64,000 bases of DNA from Epiperipatus broadwayi (GCA_028023455.1 JAQFVV010012496.1:870001-934000); one strand, 5' to 3'; counted from the stretch's first letter, positions 1 through 11,960 are shown. Numbers and translations: made by a program. Notes: generated from the sequence alone by a model not told the origin.

Positions 1-194
1 TACTTACATAATGAATATGCACTTTACAAATTATTAATTAGAAGTAATGATAATAAATGCTGGGGAATGAGAAGAGAAAGAATTTTTATTGGGGGATATA
101 AAGTTAAATGTGGAGAATAGGTATAACTATATGGGAATCATCTCAAGTAATCAGAGAGATTGCTTGAATGAACGGGGGAAAAAGTTGCTAAATG

Positions 195-290
195 AAGCAA
201 ATATATAGGGTATATGAGCACAGACTATAACCTATATATTACATATATAGACACAGGTATATAATAAGCCTGTATGTTTCAATTATAAAA
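195..290 (+). repeat. Family C 3' fragment
   Basis: Short match to the 3' end of family C: a gagcacaga block, TA-rich linker, then acacaggtatataataagcctg as seen at 12.8 kb and 54.0 kb. The ribozyme part is missing. Confidence 0.5.
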
Positions 291-299
291 TGAGGCAAA

Positions 300-1350
300 A
301 AAAAAGAGACTGATAAAGAAATTAACAATGTTTTCATATATTAAATATGATGTATGTAGAATTGTATGGTAGTGGCAGTAGCAGGGTTACCAAATGGTAA
401 TGATGGGTTATGTGTTAGTAAAGGGATGTTAAATTACTTAGAAAAATTGCAAAGGGAATTAGGAAGACATGCATTAGATTCAGATGTGTAGATGGCAAAG
501 GAAGCAAATCAAAGAGAAATGGGATAGTCAAGTTTTTTAATGAGAGATGCAAAAGGAAAAAATAATGTTCAGTAGATTGCAATTTATGAATAATAATAAA
601 ATATCCAAAATAGTATTTAATTGAGTTATGAGTAAAGGATAGGCAGCAAGATGTGTGAGAAAGGTAGTATAGTATGCAGAATATTTGGATAAAGAATTTA
701 CATCTGTATACTTATACAAAAGGTGGGATGATTGTGTTAAGAGAATTGTTGAGGGTTATAGTGGCAAGCAATGGGATAGAAGAATAGATGCCTTAATAAA
801 AAATACAGAATTGGAGAGATTGAGACGTAGTATGGAGGGTAAAATGAGCTTAAATATATATAGAAGTAATGAGAATATTGGTGCAAGTTAATTTATGATA
901 ATAGCAAGGAAAGTAGTTTACTGTTTAAGGCTCAAATAGTATGTTTAGAAATAAAGGAATATGCACATAAATGGAAAATGTGGGTGATTTAGTCTGAAAG
1001 TTGTGTAAGGAAGGCATAGGGAAGAATATTAGGCATCTATTAATTGAATGTAAATGCCTGAAAGCAGAAAAAGTACAAATAATGAAGTTGTGGGAATATA
1101 TATAGAGTGAAAATACAGAAAGTGGTGTCTTTGTTTTTACACTGGGTTTGCAAAAAGATAAGAGGGGTTTAAATATAAAATCCATGGAGTTGACAAAATT
1201 ATGTTGTGGAAATGGGATGGAGCAGGCTAAAGAAGGGATATGGGAAAAACTTAGTGTGAGGAACGAAAAGGGTAGGTAAAGTGGGTAAAAAGGTTTCTCT
1301 GGCCATAGTCCTGACTCTGAAAATGGAGAAGTCACAGAGCATTTCATCTC
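300..1350 (+). pseudogene. N1: decayed non-LTR retrotransposon, C-terminal part of ORF2
   Basis: One of five copies of element N. Reading across frameshifts gives the post-reverse-transcriptase region: a segment near 685-890 with YLYKRWDDCVKRIVE and ELERLRRSM, then a cysteine cluster near 990-1060 corresponding to C-x2-C-x8-H-x4-C in the better copy at 58.6 kb. Such a knuckle after the RT domain is usual in CR1/L2/I-like non-LTR elements; I cannot name the clade. Many stops and shifts make it non-functional. The 3' end runs through a conserved non-coding segment (ggtttctctggccatagt) into a catctcatca-like tail. The long open frame on the opposite strand here is an antisense shadow. Confidence 0.75.
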
Positions 1351-1769
1351 ATCAAACTATATTTTACACATTCGAACAATTGTTGTATTACTTATGGCTC
1401 TTTATGGAAGAGTTAAGCAATATATGCAACCTGTAATTGGAACATTTATCTTAATTAATCTTAAAGCCATCTTAGTATTAAGACTTTCATTTAGTGATGA
1501 CTTAACAATTACATCTTATATTTTATTCAATTTCTTTTTATTGTAATTTGAAAAGACATTCAAATTTTTTTATCACGCCACCTCTTAAAATAAATTTAAC
1601 TTTCAGTAAGTTTCGTGTCACATCAAAACTCCTTTTTTTTTTTTTTTTAAAAAAAAAATGTATTTATGATTTTATGTTTCTTGTAGTTTTAATTATAGTT
1701 CCATAATATGGTTTTCTCAGTTCAATTAGAACTATTGGCTAATTCATGTACGACTTGAAAAATATATTT
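1351..1769. other. Intergenic, nothing recognised
   Basis: AT-rich sequence with a poly-T/poly-A run near 1630-1660. No coding or repeat family identified. Confidence 0.5.
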
Positions 1770-2245
1770 ATTAAAAGGAAATATGTCTATGTATTTAAAA
1801 AGGAAGGTTTTTAATAAAGGTGTTTTACCAGTCCTTACTTATGGATCTGAAACTTGGACAGTTAATAGGAGAGCAATACAGAGAATTCAGACCACTCAAA
1901 GAAGTATGCCGAGATGCAAGTGGGGAGCAACAAGAAGAGATCGAAAATGCAATATATGGGTAAGAGAACAAACAGGTGTTACTGAACTCATTTGACTGAA
2001 ATGGAGTTGAACTGGACATATTTCTAGAAGAGATAATAATAGATGGATAATCGAAATCTTAAACTGGATTCCAAGAGATTGTAAAAGACCCAGAAAGAGA
2101 CCACATGTGAGATGGATGGATGAAATAAGAAAGTTTGCAGGGGTGATGTGGAGAAGAGAAACTAAAGATCGGAGAAGATGGATTGAACTTGGAGAGACCT
2201 TCATCCTGCAGTGTATTAATAATGGTTGTTGTTGGTGATGATGTT
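1770..2245 (+). pseudogene. R1: RTE-type non-LTR retrotransposon, C-terminal fragment
   Basis: Frame from 1783 reads MYLKRKVFNKGVLPVLTYGS then ETW and NIWVREQTGV. This is the conserved C-terminal end of RTE-type endonuclease/reverse transcriptases, which read LTYGSETW, then a DR-x-NIW-REQT block, then a KLKW-W-GHI-RR block. A shift near 1990 moves the rest (RRDNNRW, PRDCKRPRKRP, RWMDEIRK) into another frame. The copy is 5'-truncated and ends in a tgatgatg-like simple repeat typical of RTE tails. Dead copy. Confidence 0.85.
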
Positions 2246-2790
2246 TCTCCCCAAGGCAACGTCACTCTCTTACTGAAGTATCCATTTCAATTTTTTTGTT
2301 AGTCAATATTTTTTTTATGTCGTGTATAAATTGCATAGAGGAATAGCTATTAGACATATTGTCTCTTATTTAATTAAAAAAGATATAAAATAATTGCAAT
2401 TCCTGATACACACGGGCAGAGGTATAATTTCTGGGATGATGATTTACATGCTCGTACACACTACAATGTGCTCAATAATTAATCATAAATAAATTTGCTC
2501 AGTCATAAGATGTAATGCATGCTGAATGCATCTGCTTACATGCAAAATTAAAATGCACATTTTAAATAAGATAAATTAGAAGAACTAAATTACATTGAAC
2601 ATATTATTCAGTGCGTTAATAATGTAAGTATCAAATTGTAGTCATTATTTTTTTTTAGTTTTATACAAACATAACTATGCAGTTAATGGGTACTTTTGTA
2701 GAAGCTGCATGACAAAAGTTAGTGTTTGTTTTAATTATCTATTTACAAGGATGCAAAAAAATCTTGTAAACATATGGCTAAATTATAATA
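2246..2790. other. Intergenic, nothing recognised
   Basis: AT-rich, no gene or family identified. Confidence 0.5.
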
Positions 2791-2794
2791 GTCA

Positions 2795-3445
2795 ATAAAT
2801 AGGGGATTTGAACTCAGACTTTCATACGACCTCAACAATCTATGCTATCTCATAATCACACACATGTTGAAAAGATAAATAATCACCAAAATACGTATTT
2901 TGTGCTAAACCAGCACTCGTCAGTTGGTCCAAATTATCATCTCCACACATATATACAATCAATGCTACATTAAAATATAATGCTTTAAGGTCTCCCCATC
3001 CCTCGTATATGTATGTAAATGGATTATGTCCTGTACATGATGGATCAGAGTGACTTATGGTCAACATGGGTAGGATGAGAAGGTTAGCACCAATGTGGGC
3101 TTTGAGCATTCCATCATCAGATTTTCAATGAAATGAATGACTGAAGAGTTGTGGGGTGTGATGGTTTGAAGCCTGTCCATTAAAGTATGAAGATTGGCTA
3201 TCTTAATGTAATCTGAGCATTGATTGTATATATGTGTGGAGATGATAATCTGGACCAACTGACGAGTGATGGTTTAGCATGAAATACGTATATTGATGAT
3301 TATTTATCTTTTGACATGTGTGTGATCAAGTGTATCAGCAGTATGAGATAGCATAGGTTGTTGAGGATTGTATGAATGTCTGAGTGCAAATCCCCCTATA
3401 TATTACATATTGGAGTGCAGGATGAAAAAGCCTGTACTGTAGAAA
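2795..3445. repeat. Family C head-to-head pair
   Basis: A minus-strand C copy (about 2795-2975) abuts a plus-strand C copy (about 2978-3445). C units are recognised by a conserved opening (gggctttgagcattccatca), the hammerhead core, a pol III B-box-like gttcgaatcc (here degenerate), and a gcctgtac tail. The plus copy is nearly complete. Confidence 0.75.
3247..3300 (+). ncRNA. Family C hammerhead ribozyme motif, near-intact
   Basis: CTGACGA at 3259-3265 fits CUGANGA. Stem II is GTGAT/AGCAT around loop GGTTT with one imperfect pair. GAAA lies at 3281-3284, and A3284 pairs with T3291 across the palindrome ATACGTAT, with A3292 as H17. Stem I CCAA/TTGA has lost its last pair. Weak activity at best. 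Confidence 0.6.
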
Positions 3446-3479
3446 AAAATTCATATATTAAAATAATCAATAAAGCAAG

Positions 3480-4420
3480 TCATATATTACAAGACCTTGC
3501 ATTTTAAGCATGTATTACAGACATTTAATATAAGGAGTGTACCAATAGCTCTAAAAAGCTTTTATTGATTAAATATCAATGAGAAAACATTTAAAATCTC
3601 TATTTAGAATTATTCCTATCCTCAGACCGATCGGTTTCAAGCTTTTGGCTCACCTCAGTGAGGAGTTAGAACATTCAGACACTAGATCTAAAATTCCAAC
3701 TCAAAATCCAGCACTTATATAATATGTAACTATTGAATAGAAAATCTGAAATTTTTAGACACATAAATGTCTTTAAATCTAGCTGTCTAACTTAAATAGC
3801 GATATGGGACTGAACCAAATTCAGATCTACCATATATTAATAGCCTTAGCTACATAACATCACCAAAGCCTCAAAGGCAAAATTATAATAGTCAATAAAG
3901 CAAGTCATGTATCATGTGACTTTGGTTTTTAAGCTTGTATTATAGATATGTAATATAGGGAGTGTACCAATAGCTCTTACATGTCTGTAATACAAGCTTA
4001 AAAATCCAAGTCATGTGATATATGACTTATTGATTACTATAATTTTGCCTAAATTTAAGGCTTTGGCAATGTTATATTACTAAGGCTATTAATATATGGT
4101 ATATCTGAATTTGGTTCAGTCCCATATAGCTATTTAAGTTAGATAGCTGGATTTAAAGACATTTACGTCTAAAAATTTCATATTTTCTATTTAATAATTG
4201 CATATTAGATAAGTGCTGGCTTTTGAGTTGGTATTTTAGATCTAGTGTCTGAATGTTCTAACTCCTCACTGAGGTGAGCCAAAAGCTCGAAACCAGTTGG
4301 TCTGAGGATAGGAATAATTCTAGATAGAGATTTTAAATGCTTTCTCTTTGGCACTAATCAATAAAAGCTTGTTAGGGCTATTGGTACACTACGTATATTA
4401 CAATATGGCTAATACAAACT
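3480..4420. repeat. B1: family B inverted dimer (long palindrome)
   Basis: Arms of about 420 bp meet near 3968. The left arm carries the hammerhead region antisense (near 3630-3665) and the right arm carries it sense (near 4262-4310, CTGAGGTGA, an expanded and so broken core). Each arm also has the block ggttcagtcccat, which resembles a pol III B box with one mismatch. The same family recurs at 51.1-52.0 kb. Confidence 0.8.
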
Positions 4421-4429
4421 TATGTATTT

Positions 4430-5095
4430 GATATTATTTTTTTTAATATGATTCTTAAAAACAAAAGAAAATATAAAAAACTACAAATGATTATAATTAA
4501 AAGAAATTTTATGTAAATAACAAATGAAAAAGCTCATCAAAGAAAGTATAGCAAAGGTGTTACAAACATGGGTTTTTCACGTTGGCAGGCAGAAATCTGT
4601 AATAGCGTGCATCATTGCCACAAATCTATCGCCTTTAAGCAGCTGATGCAATATAGTTTCCTTGTGCTTTTTGTCCCTTCTGTCATTGGAAGATCTCAAA
4701 TTTTAATCATTTCCATAAAAAACAAGCAAAGTAAAAGTTCAAAAATAATATTACACTAAATGTAATAAAATGTCACCAAATAATAATGATGTTCACAATG
4801 TGTTTACATTCATACACTATTATATACATAAAAATGAACTACATGTTGTGAAATAGAATTTATAAGCCATTTAGTAATATTTCTTTAAAGGTAACAGTAA
4901 ATTATATTTCATTTTCTTAATATTGTTTAATTTTAATAAATAACACATGTTCATTAAAATATTTTTGAGAAAATAAATATAAGTAAATATTCGAGACCCC
5001 TGAAAATGAATAGCTAAAACAAATATGGTTGGTAAACTTCTGTGGTACAGTGAAGTACAGCTTTACAAAAGTATTAATTAATATAATATCATTTG
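4430..5095. other. Intergenic, nothing recognised
   Basis: AT-rich. The short open frame at 4568-4759 shows no recognisable protein features. Confidence 0.45.
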
Positions 5096-5385
5096 AAATT
5101 ACTAAATTTATTAAATACTACTTAAACTGCCCTCTAGCTGTCATGTTTAAAAACCTTTTATAATAAGGGAATGGACCAATGGACCACCTTTTATCATATG
5201 TTAGATCTTTTTATTTAGAATTATGCAGATCAATAATAACCAAAAGAGCCACAATAAATTACTATAAATGTTTTGGGTAATTCAATAAAAAGATCTAAAA
5301 TATAATAAGAAGAGAATAAATGGTCCATTCTCTTATTGTAAAAATTTCTTGAACATGGCTACTAGAGGGCAGTTCATTTAGTAAT
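5096..5385. repeat. Foldback with ctgccctcta arms
   Basis: Inverted repeat: ctgccctctagc at 5127 pairs with gctactagagggcag near 5358-5372, and pairing continues into flanking aattactaaat. Arms about 100-130 bp, imperfect. No coding content. Confidence 0.65.
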
Positions 5386-5868
5386 TAATATATTTATAAA
5401 ATCAAGTCACACATCACATGACTTATATAGTTATTAGTACACTCTTTATACATATTTAATATTTTAATACATTTCAAATGACATTGCATTTATTGAATAT
5501 GAAAATATTTTTCATCATTAACTATACAATTATTAAATTTTCATATTTTTTTTATAAATATGGATTTGTTGCAAAATTCTAAAACGTCGATGTAAAATAA
5601 CTTTCATATACATACATTTCTAACACATGCAATGTACTTGAATATTCATAAAAAAAAATCTTATAACAATTAAATTATATAGTATTTATAAAAAAAAAAT
5701 TTTTTTAAAAAGGCAAATACTTTAGTTTTTTTTAATTGCTTTTTTTAGATAAAACTTTTAAATTATCAATAATTTTATGCTTAATTTATTAACCATCATC
5801 AGTCAGATAAATAAAACATGAATATTTTATTTGATAATAGATATAGTGTAATCCTTACAATTTGTTAA

Positions 5869-6825
5869 CAATGCTATTGTCTATTAAAGGCCCCTTATGC
5901 CTTTATAATTTACCAATTATTGAGATAGCAATATTATTGCATACTAAAGGCCTCTTATGTTTTTATAATCTACCAATCATTGAAATAGCAATGCCATTTT
6001 TTACTAAAGTCCCCTCATGCCTTTATAATTTGTGAATCATTGAGATAGCAATGTCATTGCCTATTAAAGGCCTCTTATGCCTTTATAATTTACCAATCAT
6101 TGAGATAGCAATGTCATTGCCTACTAAAGACCCCTTATGCCTTTATAATTTACCAATTATTGAGATAGCAATGTCATTGCCTACTAAAGGCCCCTTATGC
6201 CTTTATAATTTATCAATCATTGAGATAGCAATGGCATTGCCTATTAAAGGCCCCTTATGCCTTTATAATTTACCAATCATTGAGATAGCAATGTCATTGC
6301 CTACTAAAGGCCCCTTATGCCTTTATAATTTACCAATCATTGAGATAGCAATGTCATTGCCTACTAAAGGCTGTTTATGCCTTTATAATCTACCAATCAT
6401 TGAGATAGCAATGTCACTGACTACTAAAGGCCCCTTATGTCTTTATAATTTACCAATTATTGAGATAGCAATATCATTGACTACTAAAAGCTCCTTATGC
6501 CTTTATAATCTATCAATCATTGAGATAGCAATGTCATCGCTTACTAAAGGCCACTTATACATTTATAATCTACCAATCATTGAGATAGCAATGTCATTGC
6601 CCACTAAAGGCCCCTTATGCCTTTATAATCTACCAATCATTGAGATAGCAATGTCATTGACTACTAAAGGACCCTTATGCCTTTATAATTTACCAATCAT
6701 TGAGATAGCAATGTCATTGCCTACTAAAGGCCCCTTATGTCTTTATAATTTACCAATCATTGAGATATCGATGTTATTGGCTACTAAATGCCCCTTATGC
6801 CTTTATAATCTACCAATCATTGTCT
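5869..6825 (+). repeat. 60-bp minisatellite, 16 units, uninterrupted phase
   Basis: Sixteen consecutive units of exactly 60 bp, differing by substitutions only; I see no indel across the array. Each unit holds two small inverted repeats: taaaggc/gccttta around a 7-nt gap and cattg/caatg around a 6-nt gap. Because 60 is divisible by 3, one frame stays open from 6051 to 6827 (258 codons, twenty-residue repeat SLPTKGPLCLYNLPIIEIAM). The first three units break that frame (TGA near 6032). There is no signal peptide, no known domain and no sign of splicing, so I read the frame as a by-product of the period, with some doubt. Confidence 0.9.
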
Positions 6826-6879
6826 GAATATCTGTTTAGTATTCAAATTTTAGAATATATTGATGAATGCATTTCTAAT

Positions 6880-7600
6880 GAAAGTATATTAATCATTTTT
6901 ATTAGTCATTCATTAGATTAGAGACTATCCACTTAGTGAATATTTCTGTAATAAAATTGTCACTGCACCATTCTCACGCAAGATAGGAATTGGTTTCTAT
7001 TCACTTTTAATGAAACATATGACCAAAGACATGTGAAATAGATATATGATTACAAGATACACATTTCATGCTGAAGCAGTACTCATCAGTTGGCCGAGAA
7101 CATAATCTCTTATGCATATTTTTTTATCATTCTTCAGTATATATTGATAGCCGCTTACTACAGTGTCAAACTTACTGCCTTCACAACTTTGGTACAAACC
7201 TGTTAATGGAAGTGTTGTGTTGAATGCACTGAAACACCGCAATAGAGAAGGTGATAAGAGAAATGATACAATGTCTGAGCACTTTTGAGAACTTACTGTG
7301 TTCTCATTTTCATTGCAAGATGAGGATGGTTCTAAATTTTTGAAAATTAGGACATCCATTTGTTTGGAGAGGGGGGGCACGAATCTTTATGGTTTATAGG
7401 ATTAGTTGCACTCAACACATATTACAATGCGTCCAAGAGAAGTATAACTACTTACCATTTATGGAAGTATATTAATAATTTTTATTAGTCATTCATTAGA
7501 ATAGAGATTATTCACTTAATGAATAATTTTTTTGCAGTGTAAATTTTACTAGACTATTCTCATGCAAGATAGGGGTTGGTTTCTGCTGCATCCAGTGGCA
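6880..7600. repeat. Direct-repeat pair flanking a degenerate hammerhead segment
   Basis: A ~120-bp sequence at 6883-7000 (gaaagtatattaatc, tttttattagtcattcatta, caagatagg) recurs at 7463-7580. Next to the left copy lies a minus-strand C-like segment (7010-7115) with CTGATGA, a stem II and GAAA, and C at H17, but a weak stem I. The open frame 7066-7380 (minus) reads partly through this segment and shows no known domain. Confidence 0.5.
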
Positions 7601-7803
7601 CTATATTGACCTGTCAATTGCATATACAATTTTAAATATTATGGAAATGACATGACAAGTAATTAAAAGTAACAAAGTATTATTTATAGAGGATTATAAT
7701 TGAAAATAATAAACTATTAGTAACGTTATACTTTACACGCATTATATACATCTCAATAGACACTATTATGAGCCAGAAGGCTTACAAAAATAATAGTATA
7801 GAT

Positions 7804-8060
7804 CTATACAACCTGTTTCTGAGTCCCTAAGCAAGGTAAACTTCTCCATGAGGCTATAGGTGAAGGAGTGGTGACTAGAGCACCCATTGGATGGCATCTC
7901 AGCATACCTGGAGCTTCACCACTCTCTCTTAATTGGCTATCCATTGCCCATGTGGTTGTCCTTGTCTCTAATTCACATTCCAATGCATATTTTCTGTATC
8001 TGTTCTCATTAATCATCATTTTGATCAGGAACTGTTCCATAGTTGCAGTGATTTTCTGTC
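7804..8060 (-). other. Unassigned open frame in a GC-richer patch
   Basis: The minus-strand frame 7804-8040 (78 codons) starts MEQFLIKMMINENRYRKYAL and lies in sequence visibly richer in G+C than its surroundings. It could be a fragment of a transposon ORF1/gag or an old exon. I recognise no domain; either strand could be the relevant one. Confidence 0.2.
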
Positions 8061-8714
8061 TTTAACTTTGATATTTGTCTTTGCTATTACTGATTACTTA
8101 TTAGTATAGCTAATCTTTATTATCGAATTTACTTCTGTTAATTAATTTATTTAATTAATCTGTGTACTTTAGAATTAATGTCTGTGTCTTCAGCATACAT
8201 GCTCATACATTTACCTTTACACATATACTATCGTTTTAATAAATATTACTTTTATTTACGCGTGTATATAAATATACACACATACTTAACAGTTTCTAAC
8301 ATATGACCAAAGACATAAAATAGATAGAGCCCAATCCCCTGAATGGTGTAGTAAAAATTACATTACAGAAATATTATTCTTTAAGGGAATAATCTCTATT
8401 CAAATGCATTTCTGCTTTGTATTAAAACATCAGTGAAATTATAGATGAATGGTTTTGAGCATCTGCAGTTATGAGGTTGAGCATAAAAACATCAGATCAA
8501 GCTAATTAAGAATAGTATTACTATTAGCATTGGGATAAATTACTATAAACTATCTTAACATGTTCACTGGTTTGTTATAACATTTTAACATAGTTTTCTT
8601 GTAAATAAATTTGGAAAGATGTTAGCTTCAATTAGCATGCATAATATAGATTTACTGCGACTTCCATTGATAAATACTCTGCTATATGAAAATTCTGCAG
8701 ACTGAGTTGTCAAT
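8061..8714. other. Intergenic, nothing recognised
   Basis: AT-rich. Near 8300 a short acatatgaccaaagacat piece matches sequences beside the C-like elements at 7.02 kb and 41.05 kb. Confidence 0.4.
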
Positions 8715-9090
8715 ATTTTACGAGGGCTTTGAACGTTCCATCATCAGATTTTCAATGAAATAGATGGCTGAAGAGTTTCAGGTTGAAGTAGTTTGAAGCC
8801 TGTTTTTTAAAGTATGAAGATTGGCTATCTTAATATAAAGCTGAGCAGCATTGATTGTATATATGTGTGGAGATGGTAATCTGTACCAACTGATGAGTGC
8901 TGGTTTAGCACGAAGTACATATATTGGTGATTATTTATCTTTTCTACATGTGTATCATCAGGTGAGTCAGCAATATGAGATGGCATGAAGAGTTGGGGGT
9001 CGTGTGAAAGTCTGAGTTCGAATCCTTTATATATTACATTATATATGTGCAGGTGTGTGTAAGCCTGTACAGTGTATTTATAAATCATTG
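8715..9090 (+). repeat. Family C copy, plus strand
   Basis: Nearly full C unit: opening gagggctttgaacgttcc, hammerhead at 8878-8932, tRNA-like region with gagttcgaatcc (B box) near 9016, and tail agcctgtacagtg. Confidence 0.8.
8878..8932 (+). ncRNA. Family C hammerhead ribozyme motif, one core change
   Basis: Stem I proximal ACCAA (8885-8889) pairs with TTGGT (8924-8928). Beyond a TGT bulge, AATC (8878-8881) pairs with GATT (8929-8932). CTGATGA is at 8890-8896. Stem II GTGCT/AGCAC is a perfect 5-bp stem with loop GGTTT. G912-A914 are kept, but A15.1 is G (8915), giving G·U with T8922; H17 is A8923. Confidence 0.75.
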
Positions 9091-9156
9091 CAATCACAGT
9101 AAAAACATATTGAATAGGTAATTAAAGTTTGCATTCCTTTAAATTTATTTACATCT

Positions 9157-9822
9157 AATTCCATGTGCTGGTTTAGCACAAAATACGATTATTGGAGATT
9201 ATTTATCTATTCCACATGTGTGTGGGCATGTGTATTAGTTATATAAGATAAAGTGGATAGCTCAAGGAAGCTTGACAGTCTGGGTTCAAATCCCTCTTAA
9301 TTACATTTAAAAGTTTGTATTTACAATATACTAGTATTGATTTATTACAGATTCAGCCTGAATTCTGCCCATCCTTCTATGTATTTAAATGAACATATTA
9401 AGGTCATATGAATGAGGGGTCAGAGTGACTTAAAAACAACATGGTATAACAACAATATTGGCATCAAGGATTTGCACATCCCATCATCAGATTTTCAAGG
9501 GTATTTGGTTGAAAAGTTGAAGGGTAGAGAAGATTGAAATCTGTCCATTAAAGTTTGAAGATTTGCTATCTTAATATAAACTGGACACTCACTGATTGTA
9601 TGTGGATGTGAGGGATGATGATCTGCACCAACTGATGAATGCTGACTAAGTATGAAATACATATATTGGAGATTATTTATTCTTTTCACATGTGTGTGGT
9701 CATGTGTATCAGTTATATAAGGTGAAGTGCATAGCTGAAGGAAGTTTGACAGTCTGTATTCAAATCCCCTTTAACTACATCTTAAAGTTCAGTATTTACA
9801 ATATACTAGTATTGATTCATTT
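9157..9822 (+). repeat. Family C tandem 1.4-mer
   Basis: The ribozyme-to-tail segment occurs twice in the same orientation: gctggtttagcacaaaatac near 9163 and gctgactaagtatgaaatac near 9638, a period of about 475 bp. Both segments finish with ttacaatatactagtattgatt. One complete unit is thus followed by a second partial one. The first copy begins inside the ribozyme. Confidence 0.75.
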
Positions 9823-10672
9823 TTGTTTTAATGGCTCTTAGATGCATTGTTGTCTGGTGTAATTGGTCTGAGAGTGATGATTTATATTGCAGTGGAAAGT
9901 GATTGAAAACTCTTCGACGTTTAAGGATAGATTGAACTATGGTATAATAATAATTTGGGTTTATTCAGGTTAGATATCTAAAAACTCTATTAGTATTAAT
10001 TAGCTGTAATAGGTCTAGGGTTTATCCATTCTAATGTGATGAAATCATTTGAAAAGATCAGATGTTAGGAAGATCATTGTTTAGAACTATGGATGGGTAT
10101 GAAAATGGATTTAGTCGACCTTTAACAACAAAAGACTTCTTATGAGTTGTGACAGTATTGATTATCCTAGGTATGGTAGCTCTTCAGTAGTGGTTCAGTT
10201 TCTTAAATCTAGAACCCTTGAGCAATTATCACAAGTAAAAGTGTTTGGACTTAAGATCTTCCAAAAGAATTAAAGATCATAATGATAATTTTTCTATATT
10301 ATTCACCACAATTGTCTAAAATCCATGCGCAATGATTATCTCCTTTCTTTCTTGCCTTCATCATCACTTTAAATTTACTGTTAGATCCAATCCCAATTTT
10401 TTTATAAGTCCAGAATTCAAATACCGTAGTATTACAGATCATTTTTATATCTATTTTCTTTAATAAAATAACTACTTTTCTATTTCAATAGACTTTCATT
10501 CTAGATCCATTACAAGTCTAGCTCAGTTTTTCCAAAAAAAATGTATTCTCTTTAATCGATTTTTGGCATATCTCATCAATATCTATGATCACCTAAAAAA
10601 AAAAAATTCTAAAAGAAGGAACTCAGGGTCCTTCCTGGAGAATAACATAACTAAATAACAATTTTCTAGTGT
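9823..10672. other. Intergenic, nothing recognised
   Basis: AT-rich, no gene or family identified. Confidence 0.4.
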
Positions 10673-10778
10673 TTTTTTCCATATCTCAAAGCATCGGCTG
10701 GGAAACAGACCCATGACAACTGTCTGCAAGACAGTGCTTGTGAGGCAGCTGCACTGACCTCTCAGCTACCAATGCCTG
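10673..10778 (-). repeat. S1: tRNA-like SINE
   Basis: Reverse orientation. Read on the minus strand it gives gcattggtagctgagaggtc, a cagctgcct anticodon-arm region, and ccagccgatgctttgagatat. TSDs are not clear. Confidence 0.75.
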
Positions 10779-10865
10779 ACAACTAGCTGAATATCGAAAT
10801 ATAAAATTAACTTTACTGATTATTTGGTTCACACTAAAATATTAATTATATTTAATCATTAAAAA

Positions 10866-10945
10866 ACCAGGCAACACTTAGACAATCTCAATATCAATAA
10901 CAATCAACAATTTCAATATGTTGTCAAGGCAACCTTCTCTTATAT
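10866..10945 (-). repeat. Family H fragment
   Basis: Matches the 3' part of the family H unit seen at 63.2-63.8 kb: caacacttagacaatctcaat, then aatttcaatatgttgtcaaggcaacc. Confidence 0.6.
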
Positions 10946-11304
10946 CTAATATAAGCACATGTAGAATAAGGATTATTTTGGCTTGGAAGTGAAACAAATA
11001 TCCACCATTATTTTTATGACTTTTCATAACCAACCATGAATTCAATCCATGTTTGCAGAAACATGCCCTCTTTAAAGAAATTATTTTTTTATGATAATTT
11101 TGCCATTGCAAAGGCATGATTATATTATGATTAGATACTTCAAAGCAGTTCACTTGTGTTTACAATTTTCTATAATCACCTTTGTTTTAAAACAATTACC
11201 ATCAATCATTTCATTTCTCTTACTTCTTTATTACAATATGGATATACGTTTTACAAACATAAACCAATTCAATCCTTTAGAGCAACTTGTGATCTATATA
11301 TCAT
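10946..11304. other. Intergenic, nothing recognised
   Basis: Overlapping short frames on both strands near 10878-11380 have no recognisable content. Confidence 0.4.
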
Positions 11305-11590
11305 TATCATCATCATCATTTTCCACCCATTACAAATCCACTACAGGATTGTCTCTCCAAGGTTAATCCATCTTCTCTGATCTCTAGCCTTTCTTTTCCA
11401 CATCATCTCAACCTACTTCCTTATTTCATCCATCCATATCACATGTGTCTTCTTTCTAGGTCTTTTACAATCTCTTGAAATCCAGTTTAAGATTTGAACT
11501 GTCCATCTAATATCATCTCTTCTAGAAATATGTCCTATCTGAATTCACTTCAGTTTTTTAATTCTTCTAATGAATACTTGTACATACCAA
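11305..11590 (-). pseudogene. R2: RTE-type 3' fragment
   Basis: The minus strand reads the R C-terminus (KW-RR block, CKRPRK block, W-DEIRK block) with stops, and starts at its 3' end with a tcatcatcatcat simple tail. Heavily 5'-truncated. Confidence 0.75.
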
Positions 11591-11960
11591 AAGCAATTAT
11601 AATTACTTGAAATAATTATTTCAACAAAAAAAAATATTTTTATCTCTGTTTCAGCAGATCAAGGAAGATGATTAAACTTTGCAAACCATTATTGGGATTA
11701 AAAATCTTTTCTATTATTTCAAATAACACAACTTATATGTATCAACCAAAGTGATTTTTAATCAGCATTTGACCCTGTCTCTAATTTGCTTTATGTTATA
11801 TCTTTTAAACAATACTCATTTAACTGAGATGCATATTTAAATCTCAATGAGCATTCCATTTTTATATTCATAACTTGAAATCTCAGAGATATAATTCATT
11901 TTCCTACTGGAAAATGTTGATTAACAACTTACTGGAATTTTTGTCTGTTTTTTAGATTTA

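Noticed and set aside
925-1347. 140-codon open frame on the minus strand
   Set aside because: It lies exactly antisense to the N1 retrotransposon relic and reads as low-complexity F/S/L-rich protein.
5869-6825. CRISPR-like array
   Set aside because: Units are contiguous with no unique spacers, in a eukaryotic sequence.
6051-6827. 258-residue repetitive protein as a real gene
   Set aside because: The frame follows from a 60-bp period divisible by 3; the first units carry a stop and there is no gene context. Kept only as a finding.
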